From positions 1-64,000 of the forward strand of contig NZ_PGCP01000009.1 in the NCBI RefSeq assembly GCF_002812985.1: DNA of 64,000 nt, read 5' to 3'. This document shows, piece after piece, positions 48,962-58,206 of this stretch (positions are counted from its first letter, which is position 1; the number at the start of each line of letters is the position of its first letter). The position numbers were made by a program, and so were the translations under genes. The DNA is from Aeromonas lusitana (GTDB taxonomy: Bacteria > Pseudomonadota > Gammaproteobacteria > Enterobacterales > Aeromonadaceae). The notes beneath the pieces were generated by a model. The model was not told where the DNA came from and searched no databases. It saw nothing but the letters and a program-made list of their open reading frames with translations.

Positions 48962-49498
48962 ATGCCATCTTATTCCCGTGCGCTCGGCTGTGTGGCGCTG
49001 GCCCTCGCCCTTGGCGCCTGCAGTCAGAGCGCCCCGCGCAAACCGGCAGCCGTGCCCAAGCCCGTTGTCCCAGAGGCCGCCGTGGTAGCGCCGCAGCCCG
49101 ATCCCGATGCCGTGGTGCAAAGTGCCGTGGCGGAGCCAAACCCGGTATTCGATGAGGAGTACCATGGTCCGGATCAAGGCTCCCTGGAGTCGGTAACCGC
49201 CTTGTTTGCCCGCGGCTACATCGAATCTGCCATGCGCGAGACCATGCTGGCGGCGGTACACAGTGACTACCCCCTGCTCGGCATGCGGGACGTGCGTCTG
49301 ACCGATCCCGTCGGCAAGTTCCTCACCTCCGCCCAGGCGCGCACCACGGCCCACGACTACCTCTATGCCGGCGTTCAGCGCAGGCTGGGTCGGCCCCTGA
49401 GCCCGGCCCAGTGGGAGCAGATCTGGCAAGGCTTCCCCCAGCAGGGCAGTGTCTCCGACTGGGTCAAGCAGACCAAGCGAGTGCTGGCGAAGCGCTAA
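48962..49498 (+). CDS. Putative lipoprotein of unknown function
   Basis: The 178-residue protein starts with a lipoprotein signal (MPSYSRALGCVALALALGAC, lipobox LGAC with cysteine 20). A proline/alanine/valine-rich linker (about 25-60) follows, then a soluble domain with SLESVTALFARGYIESAMRE and a tail SVSDWVKQTKRVLAKR. CAGGAG lies before ATG 48962; the upstream open codons lack a signal. I do not recognise the domain. It appears to be transcribed alone. Confidence 0.75.
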   Translation: MPSYSRALGCVALALALGACSQSAPRKPAAVPKPVVPEAAVVAPQPDPDAVVQSAVAEPNPVFDEEYHGPDQGSLESVTALFARGYIESAMRETMLAAVHSDYPLLGMRDVRLTDPVGKFLTSAQARTTAHDYLYAGVQRRLGRPLSPAQWEQIWQGFPQQGSVSDWVKQTKRVLAKR

Positions 49499-49519
49499 GC
49501 CATCTATCTGTCAGATAGT

Positions 49520-49547
49520 CATGAGGCCACCCTGGGGTGGCCTCATC
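49520..49547. terminator. Hairpin between the lipoprotein gene and the desaturase-family gene
   Basis: ATGAGGCCACCC-TGG-GGTGGCCTCAT, 11-12 pairs, between convergent genes, with a modest T-rich right flank. Confidence 0.65.
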
Positions 49548-49568
49548 TATTTCTGGTCCTGGCCCGGT

Positions 49569-50408
49569 TCAGGAGGCGGCAGGGCCCGCTGGCTTGCCAA
49601 ACAGCACCTTGAGCTTCTCGCGCCAGGGCAGGCCGCGAGCCTCTCTTAGCATGTCGCGCCACTCGTGGAAGGTGAGGGTGAAGGGGTTGAAGCTGTGGAT
49701 GGGCTTGGTGATGCCAAAGCGGCAGGGCTCGGTGGCATCTTCCTCCACGAAGGTGCCAAACAGCCTGTCCCAGATGATGAGTACACCGGCGAAGTTGCGA
49801 TCGATATATTTGGCGTTGCTGGCGTGGTGCACCCTGTGGTGGGAGGGAGTGTTGAAGATAGTCTCAAGCCAGCCCAGCTTGCCCACTACCTGGGTATGGA
49901 CGAAGAACTGAAAGCCCAGGCTGAGCAGCACGGTGGCGACCACGGCCTCTGGCGGGAAGCCGATGAGGATCATGGGGATCCAGAACAGCCACATGCCGGA
50001 GACGGGGTACATCAGGCTCTGACGAAAGGCGGTGGAGAGGTTGAGCCGCTCCGAGCTGTGATGCACCACGTGGGAGGCCCAGAGCCAGCGCACATGGTGG
50101 CTCGCGAAGTGGAACAGCCAGTAGCAGAGATCCTGCAGTAGGAACAGCAGCAGCAGGCTCCAGACATTGAGCTCGATATCCAGCAGCCGCCAGCCCCAGA
50201 GGCCGTCGTAGAGGTAGGCGATGGCGATGGCCGCCAGCGCATCTCCCCCCTGATGCATCAGCGCCAGGGAGGCGTTGGCCACCAGATCCCGCCACTGATA
50301 AGTCGCGGTGGGGAAGGCGGCGCCGTGCCTGCGCAGGTAGAGCATCTCCCAGCAAACGAAGGCCAGAAAGAGGGGGGAGAGGTAGAGCAGCAGTAGTTGT
50401 ACATCCAT
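49569..50408 (-). CDS. Sterol desaturase/fatty-acid hydroxylase family membrane protein
   Basis: The 279-residue protein has several membrane helices and the histidine clusters of the non-haem di-iron hydroxylase superfamily: HFASHH, HVVHHSS and HHRVHH, in the family order. Bacterial members modify lipids or isoprenoids; the substrate is unknown here. The start at 50408 begins the first helix (MDVQLLLLYLSPLFLAFVCW), but no strong ribosome-binding site is visible, and an ATG 12 codons upstream is possible. Confidence 0.87.
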   Translation of the reverse strand: MDVQLLLLYLSPLFLAFVCWEMLYLRRHGAAFPTATYQWRDLVANASLALMHQGGDALAAIAIAYLYDGLWGWRLLDIELNVWSLLLLFLLQDLCYWLFHFASHHVRWLWASHVVHHSSERLNLSTAFRQSLMYPVSGMWLFWIPMILIGFPPEAVVATVLLSLGFQFFVHTQVVGKLGWLETIFNTPSHHRVHHASNAKYIDRNFAGVLIIWDRLFGTFVEEDATEPCRFGITKPIHSFNPFTLTFHEWRDMLREARGLPWREKLKVLFGKPAGPAAS

Positions 50409-50585
50409 GTGATGTATCCGGTTGGACCAGTTGGCTCCCAGCATACCGAATGAATTTAAAAATTCATTAACATTTCGCGCCACGGCCGGCCTTGCCGCCC
50501 TTTGGGGGATCCTCACTTACACTGGAAGAGAGGGCGCCTGTGTCAGGGCGTCCCAAGCGGCATGATGTCAGCTGAGGAGGAGAGA

Positions 50586-50954
50586 ATGAGAGCAAACCAT
50601 GTTTGCGTCATGCTCAGCCTGTTGACCGCGAGTGCAGGGGCCAATGACAGTTTCAACAGCGAGTTGAGTCATTTTGCCGGCGGTGCGGCCATGGGGGCGG
50701 GCTTTACGGCCATTGCGGATCACTATGGCTATCGGGAACACAGGGGCTGGATCGGGTTTGGCGTCTCGACCGGTATCGGTATCGCCGCAGAGCTGGTCGA
50801 GCAAGCATCGGGGGATGACTTCTCGGCCCTGGATGCGGGCGCCAATGCGCTGGGGGCTGCCGTGGGGGCCTACAGCACGGATCGCTGGTGGCTGGCACCC
50901 GTGGTGCTGCCCGAGGCCCATTATGTGGGACTGGTGAGCAACTATCGTTTCTGA
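50586..50954 (+). CDS. Small exported glycine/alanine-rich protein
   Basis: The 122-residue protein has a short signal-like start (MRANHVCVMLSLLTASAGA), then DSFNSELSHFAGGAAMGAGF and a glycine/alanine-rich hydrophobic middle with GIGIAAELVEQ, ending VGLVSNYRF. The pattern D-x-x-x-x-x-x-HF then two glycine-rich helices resembles the YfiM/DUF2279 type, a weak match. AGGAGG is well placed before ATG 50586. It ends at a terminator. Confidence 0.65.
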   Translation: MRANHVCVMLSLLTASAGANDSFNSELSHFAGGAAMGAGFTAIADHYGYREHRGWIGFGVSTGIGIAAELVEQASGDDFSALDAGANALGAAVGAYSTDRWWLAPVVLPEAHYVGLVSNYRF

Positions 50955-50982
50955 TGGTGGCCTGGGGCCGTCTGAATGAGAG

Positions 50983-51006
50983 GAGGGAGCCTGGGCTCCC
51001 TCTTTT
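50983..51006 (+). terminator. Terminator after the small exported protein
   Basis: GAGGGAGC-CTGG-GCTCCCTC followed by TTTTG; it also ends close to the convergent ABC operon. Confidence 0.85.
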
Positions 51007-51024
51007 GTCAGCTGATTTACAGGA

Positions 51025-51768
51025 TCACAACACCTGACTCAGGAACTGGCGCAGCCGTGGGGAAGGGGGGGTGTCGAAGAAGTCGCTGGGCTTCTCGTCC
51101 ACCAGCAACTCGCCGCTCTCCATAAACAGCACCCGGTCCGCCACTTCGCGGGCGAAGCCCATCTCGTGGGTCACTACCACCATGGTCATGCCTTCCCGGG
51201 CCAGCCCCTTCATCACGTCCAGCACCTCCCCCACCATCTCGGGATCCAGCGCACTGGTGGGCTCATCGAACAGCATGATGCGCGGCTGCATGGCGAGTGC
51301 TCTGGCGATAGCCACCCGCTGTTGCTGGCCGCCGGAGAGCTGGGATGGATAGCTTTCGGCCTTGTTGGACAGTCCCACCTTGAGCAGCAGCGCCTTGGCC
51401 CTGTCTTCGGCCTCTTTGCGGGAGAGCCTGCGCACCTTCTGGGGGGCCAGGCTGATGTTGTCCAGCACGTTGAGGTGGGGGAAGAGGTTGAAGGACTGGA
51501 ACACCATGCCCACCTCTTCGCGCAGCTTGTTGACGTCGCCAGGCTCGGTCAGGCTGATGCCATCCACGACGATGTGGCCATCGTTGATGGTCTCGAGCTG
51601 GTTGAGGGTACGCAGGAAGGTGGACTTGCCAGAGCCGCTCGGCCCCACTATGACCACCACCTCACCCTCGGCCACCTGGGTGCTGACATTCTTGAGGGCG
51701 TGCACTTCGCTGCCGTAAAACTTCTCGACGCCCGTCGCCTTGATGATGGGATCAGTTGCGCTTCGCAT
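51025..51768 (-). CDS. Polar amino-acid ABC transporter ATPase (GlnQ type)
   Basis: The 247-residue protein has Walker [20 protein letters not shown], signature [14 protein letters not shown] and Walker [15 protein letters not shown], closest in type to GlnQ/HisP ATPases. It is the last gene of a binding protein-permease-ATPase operon. A GGAGGTGACAC leader precedes the ATG. Sequence like its first 14 codons is repeated 91 bases upstream at the permease end. Confidence 0.92.
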   Translation of the reverse strand: MRSATDPIIKATGVEKFYGSEVHALKNVSTQVAEGEVVVIVGPSGSGKSTFLRTLNQLETINDGHIVVDGISLTEPGDVNKLREEVGMVFQSFNLFPHLNVLDNISLAPQKVRRLSRKEAEDRAKALLLKVGLSNKAESYPSQLSGGQQQRVAIARALAMQPRIMLFDEPTSALDPEMVGEVLDVMKGLAREGMTMVVVTHEMGFAREVADRVLFMESGELLVDEKPSDFFDTPPSPRLRQFLSQVL

Positions 51769-51869
51769 GTGTCACCTCCAGTGAATGGACCTGGAAGGCG
51801 CGGGCAAGATGTCTCGACTCTGGTCGGGCTCTGATGATGGGGTTAGTTGCTTTTCGCATATTTCACCTC
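51766..51869 (-). repeat. Imperfect duplication of the ATPase start region
   Basis: On the minus strand GAGGTGA-(A/C)A-(T/C)ATGCGAA occurs at about 51867 and again at about 51776, each followed by AGC/GC-AAC-and CCCATCATCA. The two copies are 91 bases apart. The upstream copy holds the permease stop codon and a ghost ATG at 51857-51859; the downstream copy holds the real ATPase start. Confidence 0.85.
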
Positions 51870-52835
51870 GAGACGGCGTACCAGGAAGGAGAGGGTGCCG
51901 GTGAGCACCAGGTAGAGCAGGGCCACGGTGAACCACACCTCGAACGGACTGAAGGTGGAGCTGACCACCTCCCGTCCCGCCTTGGTGAGATCCGTGATGG
52001 AGATGACGGAGACCAGGGAGGAGTCCTTGATCAGGTTGATAAACTGGCCCGCCAGCGGCGGCAGCACCCGCTTGAACGCCTGGGGCAGGATCACGTAGCG
52101 CATGGTCTGGGCCGAGGTCATGCCAAGGCTGCGACCCGCCTCCATCTGCCCCTTGTGGATGGAGCTGATGCCAGCGCGCACGATTTCCGCCACGTAGGCG
52201 CCGGTGAACACCGCCAGCGCCGCCACCCCGGCGGTGAAGCGATCCAGATTCAATACAGTGCCGATAAAGAAGTAGACGATGAAGATCTGCACCAGCAGCG
52301 GGGTGCCACGAATCAGCTCCACATAGGTCACCGCCAGGTTGCGCAGGGCGGGATTGGGGGAGAGACGGGCGAGCCCGGCCAGGGTGCCGAGCAGGATGGC
52401 GAAGACGCCGGCCACCAGGGAGAGCTTGACCGTGACCCAGACCCCCCAGGCGATGGGACCTGCGGTCCAGCTCAGTTGAGTATCCAAGGTATCACCGAGG
52501 AAGACGGTATCCCCTTCGGCCACCTGCACGCCCTGTAGGGCGATGGCCTGGCGGCGAGTGGGGTCGAGATCGTCTTGCAGGAACAGCTGTCCCTTCTCTT
52601 TTTCAGACGTGCCGGCGACCACGGTGCCATCAAACTCGGCAAAATGTTTCTGCTCGGCCTGATAGGCGATGTATTGAGGGATGCGCTCCCAGCGCCAGGT
52701 GTAATCCACGGCCTGCACGGCCTTGTAGATGCCAAAGACGGCGACCAGCAGCATCAGCAGGAAAACGCCGTGCCAGAGCAGCTGATTGGGTTGTTTTTCC
52801 ATCTGTCTTGCGGGTTTGGGGTTGATCACTGTCAC
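51843..52835 (-). CDS. Polar amino-acid ABC transporter permease
   Basis: The 330-residue protein has a first membrane helix (about 21-42), a soluble section of about 80 residues, then the HisM/GltK-type permease core (about 125-320) with VELIRGTPLLVQIFIVYFF and the EAA loop GRSLGMTSAQTMRYVILPQA. The soluble insert (with GDTVFLGDTLDT) is not in the shortest permeases of the family. It works with the ATPase downstream and the binding protein upstream. Only one permease gene is present, so it probably forms a homodimer. Confidence 0.9.
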   Translation of the reverse strand: MTVINPKPARQMEKQPNQLLWHGVFLLMLLVAVFGIYKAVQAVDYTWRWERIPQYIAYQAEQKHFAEFDGTVVAGTSEKEKGQLFLQDDLDPTRRQAIALQGVQVAEGDTVFLGDTLDTQLSWTAGPIAWGVWVTVKLSLVAGVFAILLGTLAGLARLSPNPALRNLAVTYVELIRGTPLLVQIFIVYFFIGTVLNLDRFTAGVAALAVFTGAYVAEIVRAGISSIHKGQMEAGRSLGMTSAQTMRYVILPQAFKRVLPPLAGQFINLIKDSSLVSVISITDLTKAGREVVSSTFSPFEVWFTVALLYLVLTGTLSFLVRRLEVKYAKSN

Positions 52836-52875
52836 AACCTCTCTTGTCGTTATTGTGTGGGGATTATCTGCGTGA

Positions 52876-52897
52876 AAGGGGCGGCAGGCCGCCCCTT
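52876..52897 (-). terminator. Intra-operon hairpin between binding protein and permease
   Basis: AAGGGGCGG-CAGG-CCGCCCCTT stem. On the minus strand it follows the binding-protein stop and may stop part of the transcription, leaving more binding protein than permease. Confidence 0.7.
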
Positions 52898-52903
52898 GAG
52901 AGG

Positions 52904-53695
52904 TTATTTGAGTTGATTCAACCAGGTAGTGGATTCAAACCACTTCTTGTAGAGACGGTCGTAGCTGCCGTCGCCCTTGATCTGGCGCAGGTAGTTGTTC
53001 AGCCAGTTGAGAGTGTCTTGATCGCCCTTGCGGATGGCCCAGGCCAGCGGTTCGAAGGTGAACGGCTTGTCCAGGTGCACTACGGCGCCCTGGTTCTGGG
53101 AGGCGAAGATGGCGTTGTAGGGCAGATCGTAGATGAAGGCGTCAACCTTGCCGTTGATCACTTCCAGCTTGGCGTCGTCCTGGGTCTCGAACTGTAGCAG
53201 GGTTGCCTTGGGGATCATGCGTTTGACAGCTTGTTCCCCTGTGGTACCGAGCTTGACCGCGATCTTGTACTTGGGATCGTTCAAATCCTGGAAGGACTTG
53301 ATTTCCCCTGCCTTGTCTTTGCGCAGCACTATGGTCTGGCCGACGACGATATAGGGATCGGCGAAGTTGACGCGCAGGTTGCGCTGGGGAGTGACCGTCA
53401 TGCCGCCCATGATGACGTCGAACTTGTCGGTCAGCAGGGCCGGGATGATGCCGTCCCAGGCGGTGTTGACGAACTCCACCTTGACCCCCATCTCCTTGGC
53501 GACCATCTTGGCCAGATCCACGTCAAAGCCGATGTACTGGCCCTGCTTGTTGGTCATCTCGAAGGGTTGATAGCCGGCATCGAAGCCGACGCGCAGCACA
53601 CCGCGCTCCAGCACGGCGTCAAGGGTGGAGCTGGGGGCGGCGGCGTTGGCCAGCCCACACAGCAGCAGGGTAGAGAGAATGAGTTTTTTGATCAT
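52904..53695 (-). CDS. Amino-acid ABC transporter substrate-binding protein
   Basis: The 263-residue exported protein has a signal peptide (MIKKLILSTLLLCGLANAAA) and the SBP_bac_3 fold: RGVLRVGFDAGYQPFEM, YIGFDVDLAKMVAKEMGVKV, DVIMGGMTVTPQRNLRVNFA. These lysine/arginine/glutamine-type binding proteins feed polar amino-acid transporters. The exact ligand is not clear. It leads the three-gene operon. The start at 53695 begins the signal directly; the ribosome-binding site is poor. Confidence 0.93.
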   Translation of the reverse strand: MIKKLILSTLLLCGLANAAAPSSTLDAVLERGVLRVGFDAGYQPFEMTNKQGQYIGFDVDLAKMVAKEMGVKVEFVNTAWDGIIPALLTDKFDVIMGGMTVTPQRNLRVNFADPYIVVGQTIVLRKDKAGEIKSFQDLNDPKYKIAVKLGTTGEQAVKRMIPKATLLQFETQDDAKLEVINGKVDAFIYDLPYNAIFASQNQGAVVHLDKPFTFEPLAWAIRKGDQDTLNWLNNYLRQIKGDGSYDRLYKKWFESTTWLNQLK

Positions 53696-54188
53696 ATAGG
53701 TGACGTCTCTGTCGAAAGTGTGTTCGGCCTTGAACCTGCTCCCGTGCGACTCCATGGCACAAGAGACTGCTGCATCCGGCAACAGGCAAGACAGGATTAT
53801 TGTCTTGGGTCGGGCAAAAGCCCCATATGAGATTCTATGAATGGTCTGCTGAGTGAAAAATGTACTGAAACTTGATTGTGCTAGAAGACTCAATAAGTTA
53901 GTGACGGTTTTTCCTCGTGGCTTGACTCATAAAACCACACGAAAACAACATATCTATCTAATGGCACGGGTTCAAGTGCAAAACGCCTTCAGGGTCACTT
54001 TGCGATGCTTTCATGGCGTAAGCGGGGATCAAATGGGCTCGTCTTTCCGGGGCGGTATCGCCGGATGACCCTCATGGTGTCAGGGGCTGAGCTGCGCCTG
54101 AGAATTATTTGAGTGAGGAGGAGGGCTCCCTCTGTGTCTTGCCCCGCCCTTCCCATATACTCAGCCATCCTCACAGGAAGGCCCGGGT
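53696..54188. other. Intergenic region between amino-acid ABC operon and diguanylate cyclase
   Basis: About 490 bases between divergent genes. I see no convincing gene on either strand. The stretch 53850-53970 is AT-rich, and TTGACT at 53923-53928 could belong to a promoter. AGGAAGG before 54189 is the cyclase ribosome-binding site. Confidence 0.6.
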
Positions 54189-55316
54189 ATGGACGCTTCA
54201 ATACTGCTCAAACTGGATGTTTTCACCCTGATGCTGATGGCCCTCGGGGGCTATAGCCTGGGGTTCATCACCCTATCCATCATCTGGGCAACCCACAGGG
54301 AGATCCCGGGTCTCGGCCTCTGGTGGTGGTCCAGTCTGTGCGCCCTGGCGGCCCAGACCCTGTTCTTCCTGCAGGCCTTCGCTCCCAACATGGCGGGGAT
54401 CTGGACCGCCAACCTGCTCATCACCTTCTGCATCGCCCTGATGCCGCTGGCGCTGCAGCGCTTCTTCGGCCAGGCGCCGAGCTGGCGGGCCTTCACCCTG
54501 TTCATGCTGGCCTATGTGCTGATCCTGAGCTGGAGCGTATTGTTCAACGACGAGATGGCGCCCAGGGTGCTGCTGGCTTGCCTCAGTTACATGGTGCTGG
54601 GGGCCGTGATCGTGTGGCAGGTGTGGCGCCACGGTTATCCCGCCTATCTGCCCGCCGTGCTGGTGTTTACCGTGGTGAACATACTGCTCTACGGCTTCAA
54701 CCTGATCCGGATGGGGGCGCTATTGGGTGGCGAGGTGCGGGTGCTGATGGATCAGCATGTGGTCAACGTCCTGCCCTTCCTCTCCATGTTGATGGGCAAC
54801 TACCTCTCCACCTTCGGAGTGCTGCTGCTGTGCACCCAGTACCGGGCGTTGGCCCTGCGCCTGCAGGCGAGCCAGGATCCCCTGACCGGCTTGCTTAACC
54901 GGCGCGGCTTTATGGCGCGCGCTAGCAAGGCATCCAGGCGCGGCGCCCTGGTGGTGCTGGATCTCGATGATTTCAAACAGATCAACGATCGCCACGGTCA
55001 TGAGGCGGGGGACAGGGTGCTGGCGGCGGTGGGGGTCTATCTCGCCGCCCAGCGGGATCTGGTGGCCGGCCGCTTCGGCGGCGAGGAGTTCGTGCTGCTG
55101 CTATCGGAGCGTGAACCGACCGCCCAGCAGGCACGCTGCGAGCAGATCCGCGAGGGGATAGCGGCGCTGCCGCTGAACGGTATCCAGATCACCGTCAGCA
55201 TGGGGCTGGTGCCCTGCCAGCACGGTTGGCACTTCGATACCCTGTTCAGTCAGGCGGATCGGGCCCTCTACCAGGCCAAGGGCAGCGGTAAGAACCGGGT
55301 CTGCCAGAGCGCCTGA
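54189..55316 (+). CDS. Membrane diguanylate cyclase (GGDEF)
   Basis: The 375-residue protein has about six membrane helices (1-220) and a C-terminal GGDEF domain (about 225-375) with DPLTGLLNRRGFM, VLDLDDFKQINDRHGHEAGD and the active site GGEEF, so it should make c-di-GMP from GTP. The inhibitory site would need RxxD before the active site, but the sequence there is AQRDLVAGRF, so the arginine of that motif is missing. It is convergent with uhpC; the stops are only 13 bases apart. Confidence 0.92.
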   Translation: MDASILLKLDVFTLMLMALGGYSLGFITLSIIWATHREIPGLGLWWWSSLCALAAQTLFFLQAFAPNMAGIWTANLLITFCIALMPLALQRFFGQAPSWRAFTLFMLAYVLILSWSVLFNDEMAPRVLLACLSYMVLGAVIVWQVWRHGYPAYLPAVLVFTVVNILLYGFNLIRMGALLGGEVRVLMDQHVVNVLPFLSMLMGNYLSTFGVLLLCTQYRALALRLQASQDPLTGLLNRRGFMARASKASRRGALVVLDLDDFKQINDRHGHEAGDRVLAAVGVYLAAQRDLVAGRFGGEEFVLLLSEREPTAQQARCEQIREGIAALPLNGIQITVSMGLVPCQHGWHFDTLFSQADRALYQAKGSGKNRVCQSA

Positions 55317-55329
55317 CCTGGGTTGTGAT

Positions 55330-56664
55330 TTATATCGATTCGGTGGCGAGCGTGCGTGGTGCCTGAGCCTTGAGGAAAGGCAGCAGCAACAGGGCTGAAA
55401 CGCCGGCCGCCACCGAGATCACCACGAAGAAGCCGTTCCAGTGCCAGATCTCCAGTACCCGGGCCAACGGATAGCCCGCCAGTGCTGCTCCCATGTAGGC
55501 AAACAGGCCGACGAAGCCGGTGGCGGCCCCGGCGCAGTCCTTGTGGGAGCACTCCGCCGCCGCCATGCCGATCAGCATCTGGGGGCCGAACACGAAGAAG
55601 CCGATGGTGAAGAAGCAAGTCGCCTGCATCACGTAGCTGAAGAAGGGCATCAGCCAGAGCGATCCCACCGAGAGCAGGATCCCCACCGCGAAGATGAGGT
55701 TCATGGGTCCCCGGTTGCCGTTGAACAGCTTGTCCGATCCCCAGCCCGCCACCAGTGCGCCGATAAAGCCTCCCACCTCGAACATGGAAATCGCCGAGTT
55801 CGCACTCATCAGATTGAAGCCGCGCTGCTCCGTCATGTAGAGGTTGCCCCAGTCGTTGACGGCGGTACGCACCACGTAGACCAGCACATAACAGCAGGCG
55901 AGCAGCCAGATATAGGGGTTGGCGAGCACGTATTTGCGCAAGATCTGGCGCGCCGAGAGATGGGTGTCCTGGGTCTGCTGGGCGATTTCCAGGGCGTCAT
56001 TGCGCCACTGGCCGACCGTGGGCAGCCCCAGAGTCGTGGGGGTATCCCGCAGCCGCCAGCACAGGAAGAGCCCGGCCAGGATGGCGATGATGCCGGGCAC
56101 TATCATGCCGTAGCGCCAGCCATGTTGCAGGGCGAGGGTGCTGACGATGAGGGGAATGAGGGCCCCGCCCACGTTGTGGGCCGTGTTCCAGGCGGACCAC
56201 CAGAAGCCGCGCTCGGTGCGCGAATACCAGCTGGTGAGCAGCTTCGAACAAGGAGGCCAGCCCCAGCCCTGGAAGAAGGCGTTGGCCACCATGAGGGCGA
56301 CGAACAGCCAGAGGGACGACGAGAGCCCGAACAGTATATTGATGACCCCGGTCGCCATCAGCCCGAGCCCCATGAAGTAACGGGGGTTGGCCCGGTCGCT
56401 GATGATGCCGGAGACGAACTTGGAGCAGCCGTAGGTGAGGTAGAACAGGGTCCATAGCATGCCGATGTCGGATTTATCGAGCATGCCCTCGGCCAGCATG
56501 TCCGGCATGGCGAAGTTGAAGCTCTTGCGGGTGAAGTAGAAGACCGCGTAGCCCAGATACATGGTCAGCAGCAGATGGATGCGCCAGTGGCGATAGGTCG
56601 CGTCGATCTCGGCCTGATCCTTCAGGGGCGGCGCCGGTGGGCGGCTCTTGATAAAGCTCAGCAT
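55330..56664 (-). CDS. uhpC: Sugar-phosphate sensor/MFS protein UhpC
   Basis: The 444-residue, 12-helix protein is collinear with E. coli UhpC, from MLSFIKSRPPAPPLKDQAEI through YAVFYFTRKSFNFAMPDMLA, WGSDKLFNGNRGPMNLIFAV and FGPQMLIGMAAAECSHKD. UhpC senses external glucose-6-phosphate and activates UhpB. It resembles UhpT closely, so a transporter role cannot be fully excluded, but the operon position and the near-identical stretches favour UhpC. It lies 24 bases after uhpB. Confidence 0.93.
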   Translation of the reverse strand: MLSFIKSRPPAPPLKDQAEIDATYRHWRIHLLLTMYLGYAVFYFTRKSFNFAMPDMLAEGMLDKSDIGMLWTLFYLTYGCSKFVSGIISDRANPRYFMGLGLMATGVINILFGLSSSLWLFVALMVANAFFQGWGWPPCSKLLTSWYSRTERGFWWSAWNTAHNVGGALIPLIVSTLALQHGWRYGMIVPGIIAILAGLFLCWRLRDTPTTLGLPTVGQWRNDALEIAQQTQDTHLSARQILRKYVLANPYIWLLACCYVLVYVVRTAVNDWGNLYMTEQRGFNLMSANSAISMFEVGGFIGALVAGWGSDKLFNGNRGPMNLIFAVGILLSVGSLWLMPFFSYVMQATCFFTIGFFVFGPQMLIGMAAAECSHKDCAGAATGFVGLFAYMGAALAGYPLARVLEIWHWNGFFVVISVAAGVSALLLLPFLKAQAPRTLATESI

Positions 56665-56688
56665 GAAAACCCCTTCTGGAACAAGGAC

Positions 56689-58206
56689 TCAGCCATTTGG
56701 GCTCTCCCGTTTGCGGCAAGGCAGGGTCAGGGTCAGCTGGGTGCCGTGCAGGCAGGAGAGCTGCAAGGTGCCGCCGAGCGCCTGCACCCGCTCGCGAATG
56801 CCGAGCAGGCCATAGCCCTGGGGGGCCTGCTCGGGCAGGCCGCAGCCGTCGTCTTCCAGCTGCAGTTGCAGTCGCTCGCCCTGCTGGCGGGCCAGAATGC
56901 GCACCGAGCTGGCGTTGGCGTGTTTCACCACGTTGTTGAGCCCCTCCTGACAGACCCGAAACAGGGTGACCCTCTGGGCATCGGAGAGATCGCTATCCAG
57001 CAGCTCCCACTCGAGGCGGGTGATGATGCCGTGGCGCTCGAGTTCGAGCTCCCGCAGCAGGCCGCGTACCGCCTGCTCCAGGCTCATGTCGTCGAGCTGA
57101 CGGGGGCGCAGGCGCCCGAGCAGGCCGCGCACCGCGTCGTAGATGCCCAGCGACAGGGTGTCGATGAGGGCGCTGCTCTGACCGACCCCGGCGTTGTCCG
57201 GCGCCAGCCGCCGCGCTATGCCCGCCTGGGTGCGAATGGCCGTGATGGTCTGGCCTATGTCGTCGTGCAGCTCCCGGGCCACCTCCTTGCGAATGCTCTC
57301 CTCGGTCTCCAGCAGCCGCTCGGTGAGCTGGCGATTGTGGGCGAGCTGGCGGGTCAGTGCCTGGTTGAGCTCCCGCTGGCGCTGGATGCCGGCGCCGAGC
57401 AACAGGCCGGTCAGGCTCTGGGCCAAGAGGGAGAGCAGCAGGTCCAGCGGGTGTTCATGCCAGGCCTGGCCCGCCATCAGGGCGACCGTGTTCATCAAAG
57501 TAGCGAGCAGGGCCCCCTGCCAGCCATAACGCCAGGCCATGGCGATGATGGGAATGGCGAGGCAGAAGGGGGTGAAACGCACCAGAGAGTCTGGCAGGCC
57601 GAGCTGCAGCCAGAGGCTCAGCACGAACAGCAGCAGATACCAGAACAGGTGGCGAAAACGCCAATCCACCGGTTGATCGATGAGGGCCGGGCCGAGGGGC
57701 ACCCAGGTCGCTCGGGTCAGGTAGTGCCAGATCAGCATGCAGGTGGAGGTGAGGGTCAGGCCGCCGGTGAGGGTCAGCAGCAGGGCGGTGAGGCCATCCT
57801 CCCCGGCCAGATGCCAGAGCAGGGATTGCAGCCCGGCCGCCACCGTGACTGTGGCGAGCAGTACCAGCAGTTGCTGCCAGTCGTTGCGAATGCGCTGGCG
57901 CCGGGCGATGAGCAGGGGCACCAGGGTGAGCAGGCTGCCCACCAGGATCAACGGCCACTGGGGCATGCCCACTTCCTGATTGAGCCAATAGAGCAGCAGG
58001 GCCTCGCACAGCAGCAGCGGCGGCCAGTAGGAGAGGGGACTTTGCAGCAGCAACCCGAGCCGCAACCCGAACGGGAACAGCAAGACCGCTAGGATCGGGC
58101 TGCCCGCCAGGTGCAGGCCTATGCTCCACAGACAAAACCAGCCGGCGGCGAAGGTGAAGCAGGCCGCCAGGGCGATGGCGACGTAATGAGTGACTCTGGC
58201 GATCAC
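56689..58206 (-). CDS. uhpB: Sensor histidine kinase UhpB
   Basis: The 505-residue protein has an N-terminal membrane part of about eight helices ([20 protein letters not shown]-like start, [12 protein letters not shown]) and a HisKA_3/ATPase end with [20 protein letters not shown] (phospho-acceptor histidine) and [20 protein letters not shown]. It phosphorylates UhpA when UhpC reports sugar phosphate. The GTG start at 58204-58206 overlaps the uhpA stop (GTGA), and the protein then aligns with E. coli UhpB (500 residues). Confidence 0.94.
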   Translation of the reverse strand: MIARVTHYVAIALAACFTFAAGWFCLWSIGLHLAGSPILAVLLFPFGLRLGLLLQSPLSYWPPLLLCEALLLYWLNQEVGMPQWPLILVGSLLTLVPLLIARRQRIRNDWQQLLVLLATVTVAAGLQSLLWHLAGEDGLTALLLTLTGGLTLTSTCMLIWHYLTRATWVPLGPALIDQPVDWRFRHLFWYLLLFVLSLWLQLGLPDSLVRFTPFCLAIPIIAMAWRYGWQGALLATLMNTVALMAGQAWHEHPLDLLLSLLAQSLTGLLLGAGIQRQRELNQALTRQLAHNRQLTERLLETEESIRKEVARELHDDIGQTITAIRTQAGIARRLAPDNAGVGQSSALIDTLSLGIYDAVRGLLGRLRPRQLDDMSLEQAVRGLLRELELERHGIITRLEWELLDSDLSDAQRVTLFRVCQEGLNNVVKHANASSVRILARQQGERLQLQLEDDGCGLPEQAPQGYGLLGIRERVQALGGTLQLSCLHGTQLTLTLPCRKRESPNG

